Positions 25,646 through 35,211 are shown, numbered from the stretch's first letter. The stretch is DNA of 64,000 bases from Haemophilus_A paraphrohaemolyticus_A (GCF_003253115.1 NZ_QEQF01000010.1:1-64000); one strand, 5' to 3'. The notes: generated by a model not told the origin, from the sequence alone. Made by a program: numbers and translations.

Positions 25646-26263
25646 ATGAGCCAATTTTTCTACATTCACCCTGAAAATCCGCAGTCTCGTTTGATTAACC
25701 AAGCGGTTGAAATTATCCGTAAAGGTGGCGTGATTATTTACCCGACCGATTCGGGCTATGCTCTCGGTTGTGGGATTGGGGAAAAAGCGGCGATGGAACG
25801 CATCGTGAAAATTCGTCAGTTGCCTGAAAATCATAATTTCACACTAGTGTGTAGCGATTTATCCGAGCTTTCGACTTATGCAATGGTGGATAACCAAGCT
25901 TATCGCTTGATGAAAAATAACGTGCCGAATCCGTACACCTTTATTTTGCCTGCGACTAAAGATGTGCCGCGTAGGCTACAAACTAAGCGTAAAACCATCG
26001 GGATTCGAGTGCCAGATAATGCAATTGCGTTGGCATTGATTGCCGCGCTTGGCGAACCGTTGCTTTCTTGCTCTTTGATGTTGCCTGGTGAAGAGACGAC
26101 GCAGTCGGATCCTGAAGAAATCCGCAACATTTTAGAACACCAAGTGGATCTGATTATTCACGATGGATATTTGGGCGTTGAACCAACAACGGTGATTGAT
26201 TTAACGAATGATAGCCCTGAAATTATCCGTGAAGGATCGGGCAGCCTCACACCATTTATTTAA
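25646..26263 (+). CDS. yciO: YciO family (TsaC/Sua5-like) protein
   Basis: The 205-residue protein has a Sua5/YciO/YrdC fold, with IIYPTDSGYALGCGIG, NPYTFILPATKDVP and the C-terminal REGSGSLTPF. TsaC makes threonylcarbamoyl-AMP for tRNA t6A; YciO is a paralogue whose physiological role is not settled, although similar chemistry has been reported. The neighbour rluB is the same as in E. coli, which favours YciO over TsaC. AAGGAG precedes the ATG. A TATAAT box is visible near 25580, so the gene probably has its own promoter. Confidence 0.85.
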   Translation: MSQFFYIHPENPQSRLINQAVEIIRKGGVIIYPTDSGYALGCGIGEKAAMERIVKIRQLPENHNFTLVCSDLSELSTYAMVDNQAYRLMKNNVPNPYTFILPATKDVPRRLQTKRKTIGIRVPDNAIALALIAALGEPLLSCSLMLPGEETTQSDPEEIRNILEHQVDLIIHDGYLGVEPTTVIDLTNDSPEIIREGSGSLTPFI

Positions 26264-26301
26264 AACATTTAGACGCTTGTGAAAGCGACAAAGGACAAAC
26301 C

Positions 26302-27342
26302 ATGAAAACATTTCAAAACAAACAAAAGCCTGCTTTTAACCAAAAATCTGACGAAAAAAGAAATAGCAAAAACCCACGCTTAGCGGAACGCAACGAACAG
26401 CGTGCTGCACGCCCAACTTCTCGTCCGCTTGCAAAAAAAGTGGCAAAACCGACCGCTTCTCTAGATAAAACGACAGAGAAAAAAGAGAAAGTTTTAGGCG
26501 AGAAATTACAGAAAATTTTAGCTCGAGCAGGGCAAGGTTCACGCCGTGAATTGGAAGAGGTAATTGCAACAGGACGCGTGAGTGTAGACGGCAAAATTGC
26601 CTCACTTGGTGACCGTGTAGTATTAAGCTCTGCCACCAAAATCCGTATCGACGGGCATTTAATCAACATTATCCCAACGCAAAAAGAGATTTGCCGCGTG
26701 TTGATGTATTACAAACCTGAAGGCGAACTTTGCACTCGCTCTGATCCAGAAGGTCGTGCGACCGTTTTCGACCGATTGCCACGTTTAACAGGCTCACGCT
26801 GGATCGCTGTAGGGCGCTTAGACATCAACACTTCAGGCTTATTGCTCTTTACTACCGACGGCGAATTGGCCAACCGCTTAATGCATCCAAGCCGTGAAGT
26901 AGAGCGTGAATACTCCGTGCGTGTGTTCGGCAATGTAGACGAAGCGATGCTACAACGCTTACGCAAAGGCGTGCAATTAGAAGATGGGCCTGCGAACTTC
27001 AAGCAAATTAAGGCAGTAGGCGGTACAGGGATTAACCAATGGTTTGATGTCACCTTAACCGAGGGTCGCAATCGTGAAGTACGTCGTCTGTGGGAATCGC
27101 AAGAAGTGGAAGTGAGTCGCTTAATCCGCATTCGCTACGGTAACATTAAGCTCGAAAAAAGCTTACCACGTGGGGGCTGGGAAGAGATGGGACTTGAGCA
27201 AGTGAACTATCTGCGTGAATTGGTTGGTCTTCCACCAGAAACGGAAACCAAAGTAGATGTAACGAAAAACAGAAGACGCACTAACATTCACCAAATTCGT
27301 AAAGCAGTGAAACAGCACGTAAAATATCGTGCGAAAAGTTAA
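26302..27342 (+). CDS. rluB: 23S rRNA pseudouridine-2605 synthase
   Basis: RluB makes pseudouridine 2605 in 23S rRNA. The 346-residue protein has a basic, disordered N-terminal extension (about 1-60). An S4 RNA-binding domain (about 65-115, KILARAGQGSRRELEEVI) follows. The RsuA-type catalytic domain has the aspartate in GRLDINTSGLLL, and EGRNREVRRLW comes later. It follows yciO after 38 bases, matching the E. coli neighbourhood, and is closed by a terminator. Confidence 0.93.
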   Translation: MKTFQNKQKPAFNQKSDEKRNSKNPRLAERNEQRAARPTSRPLAKKVAKPTASLDKTTEKKEKVLGEKLQKILARAGQGSRRELEEVIATGRVSVDGKIASLGDRVVLSSATKIRIDGHLINIIPTQKEICRVLMYYKPEGELCTRSDPEGRATVFDRLPRLTGSRWIAVGRLDINTSGLLLFTTDGELANRLMHPSREVEREYSVRVFGNVDEAMLQRLRKGVQLEDGPANFKQIKAVGGTGINQWFDVTLTEGRNREVRRLWESQEVEVSRLIRIRYGNIKLEKSLPRGGWEEMGLEQVNYLRELVGLPPETETKVDVTKNRRRTNIHQIRKAVKQHVKYRAKS

Positions 27343-27351
27343 TCAGGTTTT

Positions 27352-27376
27352 AAAGCGTGCTCGGCACGCTTTTTAT
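27352..27376 (+). terminator. Intrinsic terminator of rluB
   Basis: AAAGCGTGC-TCG-GCACGCTTT forms a 9-base stem with a 3-base loop and is followed by a T-rich run, 10 bases after the rluB stop. Confidence 0.85.
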
Positions 27377-27466
27377 TTGCCCAACTTGGGGTATTTTAGT
27401 TACATTTTGAGAGGCATATACTACTTACAATATTCCACAAAAAATCAACCGCTTGAGGAGATAAAA

Positions 27467-28105
27467 ATGGACCTAACCAAAGTTATTGAAGCTCGCAAAA
27501 CAATCAAAATGTTTAATCCGAATGTGAAAATTAGCCGTGAAGAAATAGCAGAAATGCTTACCATCGCTCAACTTGCTCCTTCAAAAGCCAACTTACAACC
27601 TTGGCGCTATGTGGTGGTTGATGATACGGAAACGAAAAACCAGTTACTCGGTTTTGTTGGACATAATGCCCCGCCTTGTGAAAGTGCTTCAGCGGTTATT
27701 TTGGTCTTAGCCGATTTAGAATACCAAAAAATATTAGACGATATTTTGGATTATTCGGTCGAAAAAGGCTGTTTAATGCCACAATTTCGAGACAATTCGT
27801 ATAATTTCTTATTAGGATTACACGAAAAATCAAGCGAAGCAGAAATTCGCGATCAAGTACTTATCGACACCAGCCTTGCCACAATGCAATTGATGTTAGT
27901 CGCCAAAGATAAAGGATACGACACTCACGCCATTGGCATTTTTAACCGTGAGGCCGTGATGAATGCTTTAGAAGTGGATAGCAAGCGTTATGCACCTTTA
28001 ATGCTACTCGCCATCGGCAAAGCTGCCACCGCGCCAATTCCAAGCGTGCGTTTGCCGTTGGAATATACGGTTTCTTGGAATAATGGCAAAGGGTTTAAAA
28101 AATAA
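27467..28105 (+). CDS. Nitroreductase family FMN oxidoreductase
   Basis: The 212-residue protein is a nitroreductase-fold flavoprotein. It begins with LTKVIEARKTIKMFNPN (the FMN-binding R-x-S/T-x-R-like start) and has APSKANLQPWRYVVV. A later THAIGIF segment also fits the family. Such enzymes use NAD(P)H to reduce quinones or nitro compounds, but the physiological substrate cannot be assigned. I start at the ATG preceded by GAGGAG. Upstream in-frame codons run through the rluB terminator. It has a terminator of its own and is probably monocistronic. Confidence 0.82.
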   Translation: MDLTKVIEARKTIKMFNPNVKISREEIAEMLTIAQLAPSKANLQPWRYVVVDDTETKNQLLGFVGHNAPPCESASAVILVLADLEYQKILDDILDYSVEKGCLMPQFRDNSYNFLLGLHEKSSEAEIRDQVLIDTSLATMQLMLVAKDKGYDTHAIGIFNREAVMNALEVDSKRYAPLMLLAIGKAATAPIPSVRLPLEYTVSWNNGKGFKK

Positions 28106-28122
28106 CAGAATCTATAAAGCTT

Positions 28123-28156
28123 AGGGCTGCTTAAATCACAAATCAGCCCTTTTTTC
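28123..28156 (+). terminator. Intrinsic terminator after the nitroreductase gene
   Basis: AGGGCTG and CAGCCCT form a 7-base stem followed by six T residues. Confidence 0.78.
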
Positions 28157-28164
28157 TTTAATCA

Positions 28165-29121
28165 CTACCAATTTCCTTCGAGTGCCAATCCCACCCCATC
28201 TTTTTTAGTTCTCTGATAATCGCTCGAAACCAATTTATTCGCATCATTCCAATATAAAGTTAAAGTTACTTCGCCTTCAGCAAAAGAGGCTAAAGCATAA
28301 ACAGGATAAACAAAATTAATCCCTTCATTAGTGAAATAGAAGTTATCAACTAAATCAAAGTCCGCTTTTGGGGTAAATGGCTCAGCTTTTTCGTCTTGAG
28401 CTTCCATTCTTGTTTTTTCTAAATAACTATTCCATAAAATAGCTTTGGCTTGTTCTTGATGCGCTTTTGACATCAAGCTATCCAACGAAATCACGGTTTT
28501 TTTGTTTAAATCTACGTTGAAGTAATTCGTGCCATAAAGACCGTGCGCACCACCCGTGTAGTTATCCCAATACTGAATAAAAGTTGCAATATTGCCACGC
28601 TGCCCAACATATGCCATTTGTGAACTATCACGAATCGCAATATCACCATACTCTTGCAATGCGGCTTTTGAAGCTTGATAATTTTTTTCGATTAATTTTA
28701 GAGCTTCTTCTTTTTCAGTCCCTGTCACTTGATGATTGATGTTTCCATTATGGTTAAGCAAAGTATGACGAATCAGCAAATTATCCAGCCAATCTAAGCC
28801 CGTTTTTGCAATGCTTGCAAAATAATAAAGCTCACTTTCTGTTCTGCCAAAATCATTCCCTGCGGGTAATTTTACCTGTTCTAATTTTGAAAATAATGGT
28901 TCAATTGTCACGTCAAGTGCAGGTAATTGTGCTTGCAACTTGCTTTGTTCTGCTTGTAAAGCGGTTAAATCTTGCTGAGATTTTGCAAGATCTTGATTAA
29001 GTTGAGTGATGGTTTGTTCAGCTTGTTGTAATTTTTCGTTAAGAGCTTGAGTATCTTTTTCGTTACAAGCTGACAGAAGAAAAGCGGAAGAAATCAGCAG
29101 TGTGAGGAGAGATTTTTTCAT
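28165..29121 (-). CDS. DUF3298 (RsiV-like) lipoprotein
   Basis: The 318-residue precursor has a lipoprotein signal ending in LLSAC (Cys19). A coiled coil rich in Q, L and K follows (about 22-68), then a DUF4163/DUF3298 region. The signature YTGGAHG lies near residue 190 and INFVYPVYALASFAEGEV near 275. DUF3298 is found in the anti-sigma factor RsiV, where it binds lysozyme, and in PdaC-type proteins. Here it may sense or bind an envelope or host molecule, but no sigma factor lies nearby. It converges with the nitroreductase gene. Confidence 0.75.
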   Translation of the reverse strand: MKKSLLTLLISSAFLLSACNEKDTQALNEKLQQAEQTITQLNQDLAKSQQDLTALQAEQSKLQAQLPALDVTIEPLFSKLEQVKLPAGNDFGRTESELYYFASIAKTGLDWLDNLLIRHTLLNHNGNINHQVTGTEKEEALKLIEKNYQASKAALQEYGDIAIRDSSQMAYVGQRGNIATFIQYWDNYTGGAHGLYGTNYFNVDLNKKTVISLDSLMSKAHQEQAKAILWNSYLEKTRMEAQDEKAEPFTPKADFDLVDNFYFTNEGINFVYPVYALASFAEGEVTLTLYWNDANKLVSSDYQRTKKDGVGLALEGNW

Positions 29122-29253
29122 GGGATTATCCTTAAAAGAGAGAATAAAAAATGCTCTAGTATCATAGCACTAGGCTAGGTCATTTTCATTGTTTTTTGTT
29201 CAAACTGTCTGAAATTTGCGCATATCTAAACAACTTTACTGGGCAGATTTACC

Positions 29254-29283
29254 TTGCCTTTTTAGCCTTCAAAATGCGATAAT
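29254..29283 (+). promoter_or_regulatory. Predicted rne promoter
   Basis: TTGCCT and GATAAT are separated by 18 bases, and TGC directly before the GATAAT gives an extended -10. Transcription would start near 29290, leaving a leader of about 250 bases before rne. Confidence 0.55.
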
Positions 29284-29289
29284 ACAACC

Positions 29290-29539
29290 CTCTTTTTGCC
29301 TGCAAATTTTGGTAAAAAAGAGACCACTTTGCTCTTGTGAGCAAAAACTATCTTAGGGTATAACCCTTTGATTTTGCAGCCATTTTAGACAAACAAAATG
29401 GGCGTAAGACAAAAGTTTATCGTTAATTCATAGTTAAAGCGAAGACAGTCGTGAGATTGGCGGGAATGCCAACAATCTGTTGAGTCATTTGAAAATACGC
29501 AATAACTCAAGCAACAACAAAAAAGATAAGAGAAACACA
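29290..29539 (+). promoter_or_regulatory. Long structured rne leader, likely autoregulatory
   Basis: The leader carries several hairpins: TTTGCTC-TTGT-GAGCAAA (29328-29345), AGGGT-ATA-ACCCT (29355-29367), CATTTT/AAAATG (29381-29400), GATTGGC/GCCAAC (29455-29473) and TTGAGT/ACTCAA (29480-29510). In E. coli, RNase E controls its own mRNA through a 361-base 5' leader with such hairpins. The length and position here suggest the same feedback, but the sequence is not obviously alike. No protein gene lies between 29122 and 29539. Confidence 0.5.
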
Positions 29540-32512
29540 ATGAAACGTATGTTAATCAATGCAACTCAAAAAGAAGAGTTGCGCGTTGCCCTTGTTGATG
29601 GGCAGCGTCTGTTCGATCTGGATATTGAGTCGCCAGGGCACGAACAAAAAAAATCAAATATTTACAAAGGGAAAATTACCCGTGTTGAACCAAGCCTTGA
29701 AGCCGCATTCGTAGATTACGGTGCTGAGCGCCACGGCTTTTTGCCTTTAAAAGAGATCTCACGCGAATATTTCCCTGAAGGTTATGTATTCAGTGGTCGC
29801 CCGAATATCAAAGATATTATTCAAGAAGGGCAAGAGGTAATCGTACAAGTGAGCAAAGAAGAACGTGGTAACAAAGGTGCTGCCTTAACCACGTTCATTT
29901 CACTTGCGGGCAGTTACTTAGTGTTAATGCCAAATAATCCACGTGCTGGCGGAATTTCTCGCCGTATTGAAGGCGATGAGCGTTTAGAACTCAAAGAAGC
30001 GTTAGATTGCTTAGATGTGCCTGAAGATGTGGGCTTAATCGTACGTACTGCGGGCGTGGGCAAATCACCAGAAGAATTACAGTGGGACCTAAAAGTATTA
30101 CTTCACCACTGGGAAGCAATTAAAAATGCAGCACAATCTCGCCCAGCACCATTCCTAATTCATCAAGAAAGCGATGTAATCGTGCGCGCTATCCGCGATT
30201 ATCTCCGTCGCGACATTGGCGAAATCTTAATCGACAACAAAAAAATCTTCGAAAAAGCGAAAAATCATATTCGTCTAGTGCGTCCAGATTTCATCAACCG
30301 CGTGCGTTTATACGAAGGCGAAGTGCCACTTTTCAGCCATTACCAAATCGAATCGCAAATTGAATCTGCATTCCAACGTGAAGTTCGCTTGCCATCTGGC
30401 GGTTCAATTGTTATTGATGTAACCGAAGCATTAACGGCAATCGACATCAACTCATCACGCTCAACTCGTGGTGGTGACATCGAAGAAACTGCACTCAACA
30501 CCAACTTAGAAGCAGCAGATGAAATCGCGCGCCAATTACGTTTACGCGACTTAGGTGGTTTAATTGTGATCGACTTCATCGATATGACCCCTGTTCGCCA
30601 CCAACGCGAAGTAGAAAACCGTATTCGTGAAGCAACTCGCCAAGACCGTGCACGCATCCAATTCAGCCGTATTTCACGCTTTGGCTTGCTTGAAATGAGC
30701 CGTCAGCGCTTAAGCCCATCACTAAGCGAAGCGTCAAGCCATATCTGCCCGCGCTGTCAAGGCACGGGTAAAGTGCGTGATAACGAGTCTATCGCTCTCT
30801 CAATCTTACGTTTAGTGGAAGAAGAAGCAATCAAAGAAAACTCTTCACAAATTCACGCTATTGTGCCTGTAGAAGTTGCTTCTTACTTATTGAACGAAAA
30901 ACGCAAAGCAATTTCAGGCATTGAGTCTCGCCAAGATGTGAGCGTGGTGGTTGTGCCAAGCGAAAGTATGGAAACGCCACACTTTAGCGTTTACCGTTTG
31001 CGCGAAAATGAAATCGAGCCGATGTTAAGCTACGACTTAGCAAAACGCTATTTGACTCACCAAGATGCTGAGCAAAATCCATATCATCACTCACATTCAG
31101 ACGAGGCTCTAGTAAGCCGTAATGAGCCAGTAATTACAGTGGAATCTGTACTCAACAGCACAGAGCTTAATCTTCAACCAGCACCAACCCCTGTTGAGCT
31201 TGCAAAACCGTCTCTATTAAGCCGCATTATCGCGAAAATTAAAGCGATTTTCAGCGAAGAGCCTAAGGAAGAAGAGAAACCGAAAGCGAAATCTCGCAAC
31301 CCTCGTGAACGCCGCAATAGTCGTCAACGCAGTAACCGTGCAGATCGTCAAGAACGCCAAGAACAACGTAAAGCACAACAAGACGAACAAAAAGCGAAAG
31401 CCGAAAAAGCTGAACGTAAAGAGCGTCAGCCACGTCGTCAAATTGTGGAAGAAACGGCTGGCGTATCAGAAGCGGTCGAAAAATCGAACCAAGTTGCAGA
31501 GCGTCGCCAACGCCGCGATTTACGCAAAAAAGTGCGCGTAGAAAACAATGCTGAAGTAGCAGAAAGCAACGAAAAAGCAAACGTACAAGCTGTTGCTCCA
31601 GAGCAAGTTCCTGTTCAAGATGAAGTGCAAAAAGCACCGAAAATTCAACCGCTTGTTGAAGCAGAAACCACAAACGAAGAGCATGTGGAAAGCAACGAGA
31701 ACAACCGCGAAAACAGCCGTCAACGTCGCCTGCCTCGCCATTTACGCGTAGGCAACCAACGCCGTCGTGATAATCGCCAATCCAATGATCGTGTACGTGC
31801 GATGCCATTAACTTCTGCTGTTGCTTCACCAGAAGCCGCAAGCGGTAAAATTTTACTAGCAATTAACGTTCGCCCTCAAAAACCAGTACAAGAAAAACAA
31901 AACTTCTTGTCAGTAGATGAGATGCTTGAACAGCAAGCGACTTCAACCGAAGTGAAAGCGGAACAAGTGGCAGAAAAAGCAGAACGCAAAGTGGAAAGCA
32001 CCGTACCATTTGGTGGCTTTGTTACCCAACATACCGATCGCGATTTGGTGAAAGAGCGTCATGAGCGTGCGGCATATCCAGCAACGGCAGAGCCAAAACC
32101 AGAAGTTACTAAAGTGGCAGAACACATTGCCCCATTTGGTGAAGTGGTAAGCCAACACTCTGATCGTGATTTAGTAAAAGAAAACCAGGAACGTCGTAGC
32201 AATCTCAATGCTCAAACTGCGATGGTTCAAGCAACAGCTGCACCTGCAATTGAAGCAACTGAGCAAAAAGCAATTATCGTGCCTGTTTCTACTTACCAAA
32301 GCGAATATGTGTTTGAAGGACATTTAGGTACATTCTCTCGCGTGGAACATACCAAAGCAGCGATGACTAAAGCAGAGAACAAAGAGCCAGCAGCACCCGC
32401 ATTCCAAATTCGTGTGTGGAATCATTCAAAATATTACTTCCACGGCAAAGGGGCAGCAGGACACGCAGCGGCAGACAGCCACGTGCACTCAGCACCACGT
32501 GTAGCCAACTAA
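29540..32512 (+). CDS. rne: Ribonuclease E
   Basis: RNase E is the main endonuclease of mRNA decay and rRNA/tRNA processing and the scaffold of the degradosome. The 990-residue protein has an S1 domain (about 35-120). The catalytic DNase-I-like part contains AIDINSSRSTRGGDIEE, and the zinc link CPRCQGTG has Cys403 and Cys406. The C-terminal half is low-complexity, with Arg-rich segments. The last residues, GKGAAGHAAADSHVHSAP, resemble the PNPase-binding tail of E. coli RNase E. I start at ATG 29540 because MKRMLINATQ is the family start. A motif beginning PFG is repeated at 32006 and 32132. Confidence 0.95.
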   Translation: MKRMLINATQKEELRVALVDGQRLFDLDIESPGHEQKKSNIYKGKITRVEPSLEAAFVDYGAERHGFLPLKEISREYFPEGYVFSGRPNIKDIIQEGQEVIVQVSKEERGNKGAALTTFISLAGSYLVLMPNNPRAGGISRRIEGDERLELKEALDCLDVPEDVGLIVRTAGVGKSPEELQWDLKVLLHHWEAIKNAAQSRPAPFLIHQESDVIVRAIRDYLRRDIGEILIDNKKIFEKAKNHIRLVRPDFINRVRLYEGEVPLFSHYQIESQIESAFQREVRLPSGGSIVIDVTEALTAIDINSSRSTRGGDIEETALNTNLEAADEIARQLRLRDLGGLIVIDFIDMTPVRHQREVENRIREATRQDRARIQFSRISRFGLLEMSRQRLSPSLSEASSHICPRCQGTGKVRDNESIALSILRLVEEEAIKENSSQIHAIVPVEVASYLLNEKRKAISGIESRQDVSVVVVPSESMETPHFSVYRLRENEIEPMLSYDLAKRYLTHQDAEQNPYHHSHSDEALVSRNEPVITVESVLNSTELNLQPAPTPVELAKPSLLSRIIAKIKAIFSEEPKEEEKPKAKSRNPRERRNSRQRSNRADRQERQEQRKAQQDEQKAKAEKAERKERQPRRQIVEETAGVSEAVEKSNQVAERRQRRDLRKKVRVENNAEVAESNEKANVQAVAPEQVPVQDEVQKAPKIQPLVEAETTNEEHVESNENNRENSRQRRLPRHLRVGNQRRRDNRQSNDRVRAMPLTSAVASPEAASGKILLAINVRPQKPVQEKQNFLSVDEMLEQQATSTEVKAEQVAEKAERKVESTVPFGGFVTQHTDRDLVKERHERAAYPATAEPKPEVTKVAEHIAPFGEVVSQHSDRDLVKENQERRSNLNAQTAMVQATAAPAIEATEQKAIIVPVSTYQSEYVFEGHLGTFSRVEHTKAAMTKAENKEPAAPAFQIRVWNHSKYYFHGKGAAGHAAADSHVHSAPRVAN

Positions 32513-32535
32513 TTTGGTAAAGCCTTAAAGAAAAT

Positions 32536-32568
32536 AACCCGCTTGTTGTGATACAGCGGGTTAATTTT
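32536..32568. terminator. Terminator between rne and rnr
   Basis: AACCCGCT and AGCGGGTT form a perfect 8-base stem followed by AATTTTT, between the convergent rne and rnr genes. Confidence 0.78.
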
Positions 32569-32597
32569 TGCATATAAAATTCATTTAGTAGTAAGCA

Positions 32598-34958
32598 CTA
32601 CTTCTTCGCCTTTTTCGCCACTTTTTTCTTAGATTTCACCGCTTGTTTTTTCTTCTTCGATTTCTCTTTTTTAAAGCTCTTAACCTCTTTAAAAACAGGC
32701 TTATTGGCATTGGCTTTTTTCTCTTTTTGTTTGGCAGTTTTGCCGAGGTTCATTCCTTTGCGGAAGTTATCTAACAAAGCAAAGTCAATTTTTTTCTCAT
32801 CTAAATTGACGTTAATTACACGCACTTTCACCTTATCGCCCAAGCGGTAAATGATGCCTGAACCGCCGACTAAACGCTGTCTATCGGCATCGAAATGGTA
32901 GTAGTCGTTTTTCAGCGTGGAAATGTGCACCAAGCCATCGATTAACAATCCATCTAATTTCACGAACAAGCCAAATCCCGTGACAGAAGAGACTACGCCT
33001 TCAAATTCTTCGCCCAAATGGTCTTGCATAAATTCGCATTTCAGCCAGTCTGCGACTTCGCGGGTTGCATCGTCTGCTCGGCGTTCGGTAGCAGAGCATT
33101 TATCTCCGAATTGGTCAATATCATCTAATTTGTAATGGTAACCGCCACCCTCTGTGTAATTTCTGGTATTACCTTTTCCCTTTTCGATTAAATATTTAAT
33201 TGCACGGTGCAACAGCAAATCAGGGTAACGACGAATTGGAGAGGTAAAGTGAGCGTATTCGGTTAATGCTAAGCCGAAATGCCCCACGTTATCCGCTGCA
33301 TAGACGGCTTGTTTGAGCGAGCGGAGCAACATCGTTTGGATAAGCTCGCGATCTGGGCGACCTTCAAGCTGTTCAATTAATGATGCGTAATCTTTAGGCG
33401 TTGGATCTAAACCGACATTCCACGTTAAGCCACACTCACGAATAAAGGTTTTGAAGCTAGTCAGTTTCTCTTCACTTGGTTTATCGTGAATACGGAATAA
33501 CGCAGGCTCATTCGCATTTTCCACAAAACGAGCGGCAGCGATATTCGCCAAAATCATGCACTCTTCAATCAGCTTGTGAGCATCATTACGAACAAGTGGT
33601 TCAATTCGCTCAATTCTTCCCTGAGGATTGAAAATAAATTGATTTTCGACCGTTTCAAACTCAATCGCACCACGTTTTTGGCGAGCCTCTGCTAAGGCAT
33701 TGAACAAACGATAAAGCTCTTCAATATGTGGTACAAGCGGAGCATAACGTTCACGTAAGGTTTCATCCCCTTGCAACATTTTCCACACTTTGGTGTAGGT
33801 CAGGCGTGCATGAGAATTCATCACCGCTTCATAAAATTCGTAACCCGTGAGTTCGCCTTGTTCGGAAACTATCATTTCTGCTACCAAACATAGGCGATCT
33901 ACCTGCGGATTGAGCGAGCATAAGCCGTTGGAAAGCACTTCTGGCAACATTGGAATCACGCGATTTGGAAAATAGACCGAATTCCCGCGGTTTGCTGCTT
34001 CTAAATCTAGTGCCGTTTTCGGGCGAACATAGTAGCTAACATCCGCAATAGCTACCCACAAACGCCAGCCATTTGGCTCTTTTTGAGCGAAGACGGCATC
34101 GTCAAAATCGCGGGCACTTTCGCCATCAATGGTCACAAGCGGTAGATTTCGTAAATCCACTCGCCCTTTTTTCGCTTCTTCGGGGACTTCTTCGTTAAAA
34201 TGGCGGATCTGTTTTTCAACAGCATCTCCCCAAACATGAGGAATGTCGTGATTACGCAAGGCGATTTCGATTTCCATACCAGGGGCGAGATTGTCGCCTA
34301 AAATTTCGGTGATTTTACCGATAGGGCGGTTAAAGCTCGCTTTGCGTTCTTGTAGCTCAACCACCACAACTTGCCCCATTCTTGCCCCTTGGCGGAATTC
34401 ATCAGGGATTAAAATATCCTGCGTGATACGACTATCATCTGGTACGACAAACCCGATGCCACTTTCAAGGAAAAAACGACCAACGAGCTGTTTTTTACGG
34501 GCTTCTAGCACACGTACAATACGTACCTCTTTACGCCCACGACGATCCATCCCGTTCGGTTGAGCCAGCACAAAATCACCGTGCATCACACGTGCCATCT
34601 GCACGTTTGGAATAAACCAATCATCATCTTTTTTAGCGTTTTTATCTGCCCCTTCGACTTGCAAAAAGCCGTAGCCATCGCGATGACCAATTACCGTGCC
34701 TTTGAGCAAATCCATCTTTTCAGGCAAAGCATAACGTTTACCTTTGGTAAAAACTAACTGCCCATCGTTTTCCATCGCACGTAATCGACGACGCACGCCT
34801 TCGGTGCGTTCTTCATCATAAATATGAAAGGCTTCAAGCAGCTCCTCGCGTTTCATGGGAGCATCAAATTCGCGAATGGTTTGTAAAATAAATTCCCGTG
34901 AAGGCACGGGGTTTTCGTATTTTTCTAATTCTTGTTGATAATTTGGATCGACTATCAT
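32598..34958 (-). CDS. rnr: Ribonuclease R
   Basis: RNase R is a 3'-to-5' exoribonuclease that degrades structured RNA and acts in rRNA and tmRNA quality control. The 786-residue protein has a winged-helix start, then cold-shock domains. The RNB catalytic domain follows, with DGESARDFDDAVFA and FTSPIRRYPDLLLHRAIKY split across two blocks, then an S1 domain (GVVSSVTGFGLFVKL). The tail is lysine-rich. I start at the ATG of MIVDPNYQ, which gives the usual length (E. coli 813). Convergence with rne places two RNA-decay enzymes side by side. Confidence 0.95.
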   Translation of the reverse strand: MIVDPNYQQELEKYENPVPSREFILQTIREFDAPMKREELLEAFHIYDEERTEGVRRRLRAMENDGQLVFTKGKRYALPEKMDLLKGTVIGHRDGYGFLQVEGADKNAKKDDDWFIPNVQMARVMHGDFVLAQPNGMDRRGRKEVRIVRVLEARKKQLVGRFFLESGIGFVVPDDSRITQDILIPDEFRQGARMGQVVVVELQERKASFNRPIGKITEILGDNLAPGMEIEIALRNHDIPHVWGDAVEKQIRHFNEEVPEEAKKGRVDLRNLPLVTIDGESARDFDDAVFAQKEPNGWRLWVAIADVSYYVRPKTALDLEAANRGNSVYFPNRVIPMLPEVLSNGLCSLNPQVDRLCLVAEMIVSEQGELTGYEFYEAVMNSHARLTYTKVWKMLQGDETLRERYAPLVPHIEELYRLFNALAEARQKRGAIEFETVENQFIFNPQGRIERIEPLVRNDAHKLIEECMILANIAAARFVENANEPALFRIHDKPSEEKLTSFKTFIRECGLTWNVGLDPTPKDYASLIEQLEGRPDRELIQTMLLRSLKQAVYAADNVGHFGLALTEYAHFTSPIRRYPDLLLHRAIKYLIEKGKGNTRNYTEGGGYHYKLDDIDQFGDKCSATERRADDATREVADWLKCEFMQDHLGEEFEGVVSSVTGFGLFVKLDGLLIDGLVHISTLKNDYYHFDADRQRLVGGSGIIYRLGDKVKVRVINVNLDEKKIDFALLDNFRKGMNLGKTAKQKEKKANANKPVFKEVKSFKKEKSKKKKQAVKSKKKVAKKAKK

Positions 34959-35001
34959 TGGGTTCTCTTTTGATTTGTTGTTATTTTTTATGAAATAAAA
35001 T

Positions 35002-35076
35002 GTAGGGGGTATTAAATATGGTTTCACGCACAATCAATAATAGAAAAGCGTGCGTCAGCCAGCTGACACACCCTAC
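35002..35076. repeat. GTAGGG-family intergenic inverted repeat, copy B
   Basis: This 75-base element runs from GTAGGGGGTATT to CTGACACACCCTAC. Its core ACGCAC...TCAATA...TAGAAAAGCG matches the reverse complement of the copy at 53452-53527. It lies between the divergent rnr and rsmH genes. Confidence 0.65.
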
Positions 35077-35182
35077 GGAAAGGAATTTGGCAAAACTTCG
35101 GTAAAATTCTACCGCTTGTGAAATGATGTTGGGCATAGTATCAAGTTTTTACCAATAATCCTAAACAAATTTAGAAAACAGC

Positions 35183-35211
35183 TTGCCCGACCTATTTTGA
35201 ACCGATAGAAT
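35183..35211 (+). promoter_or_regulatory. Candidate promoter of the dcw cluster
   Basis: TTGCCC and TAGAAT are separated by exactly 17 bases, 85 bases upstream of the rsmH start. No mraZ reading frame intervenes, so this is the best candidate to drive rsmH and the genes after it. Confidence 0.5.

Noticed and set aside
29480..29539. A 20-codon N-terminal extension of RNase E from a TTG
   Set aside because: The extension lies in the structured leader and is not found in the family; MKRMLINATQ at 29540 is the standard start.
31263..31862. A 199-codon open frame on the minus strand, opposite rne
   Set aside because: It is antisense to the low-complexity, Arg/Glu-rich tail of RNase E, has no ribosome binding site and gives a Leu/Phe/Val/Cys-rich product typical of a shadow frame.
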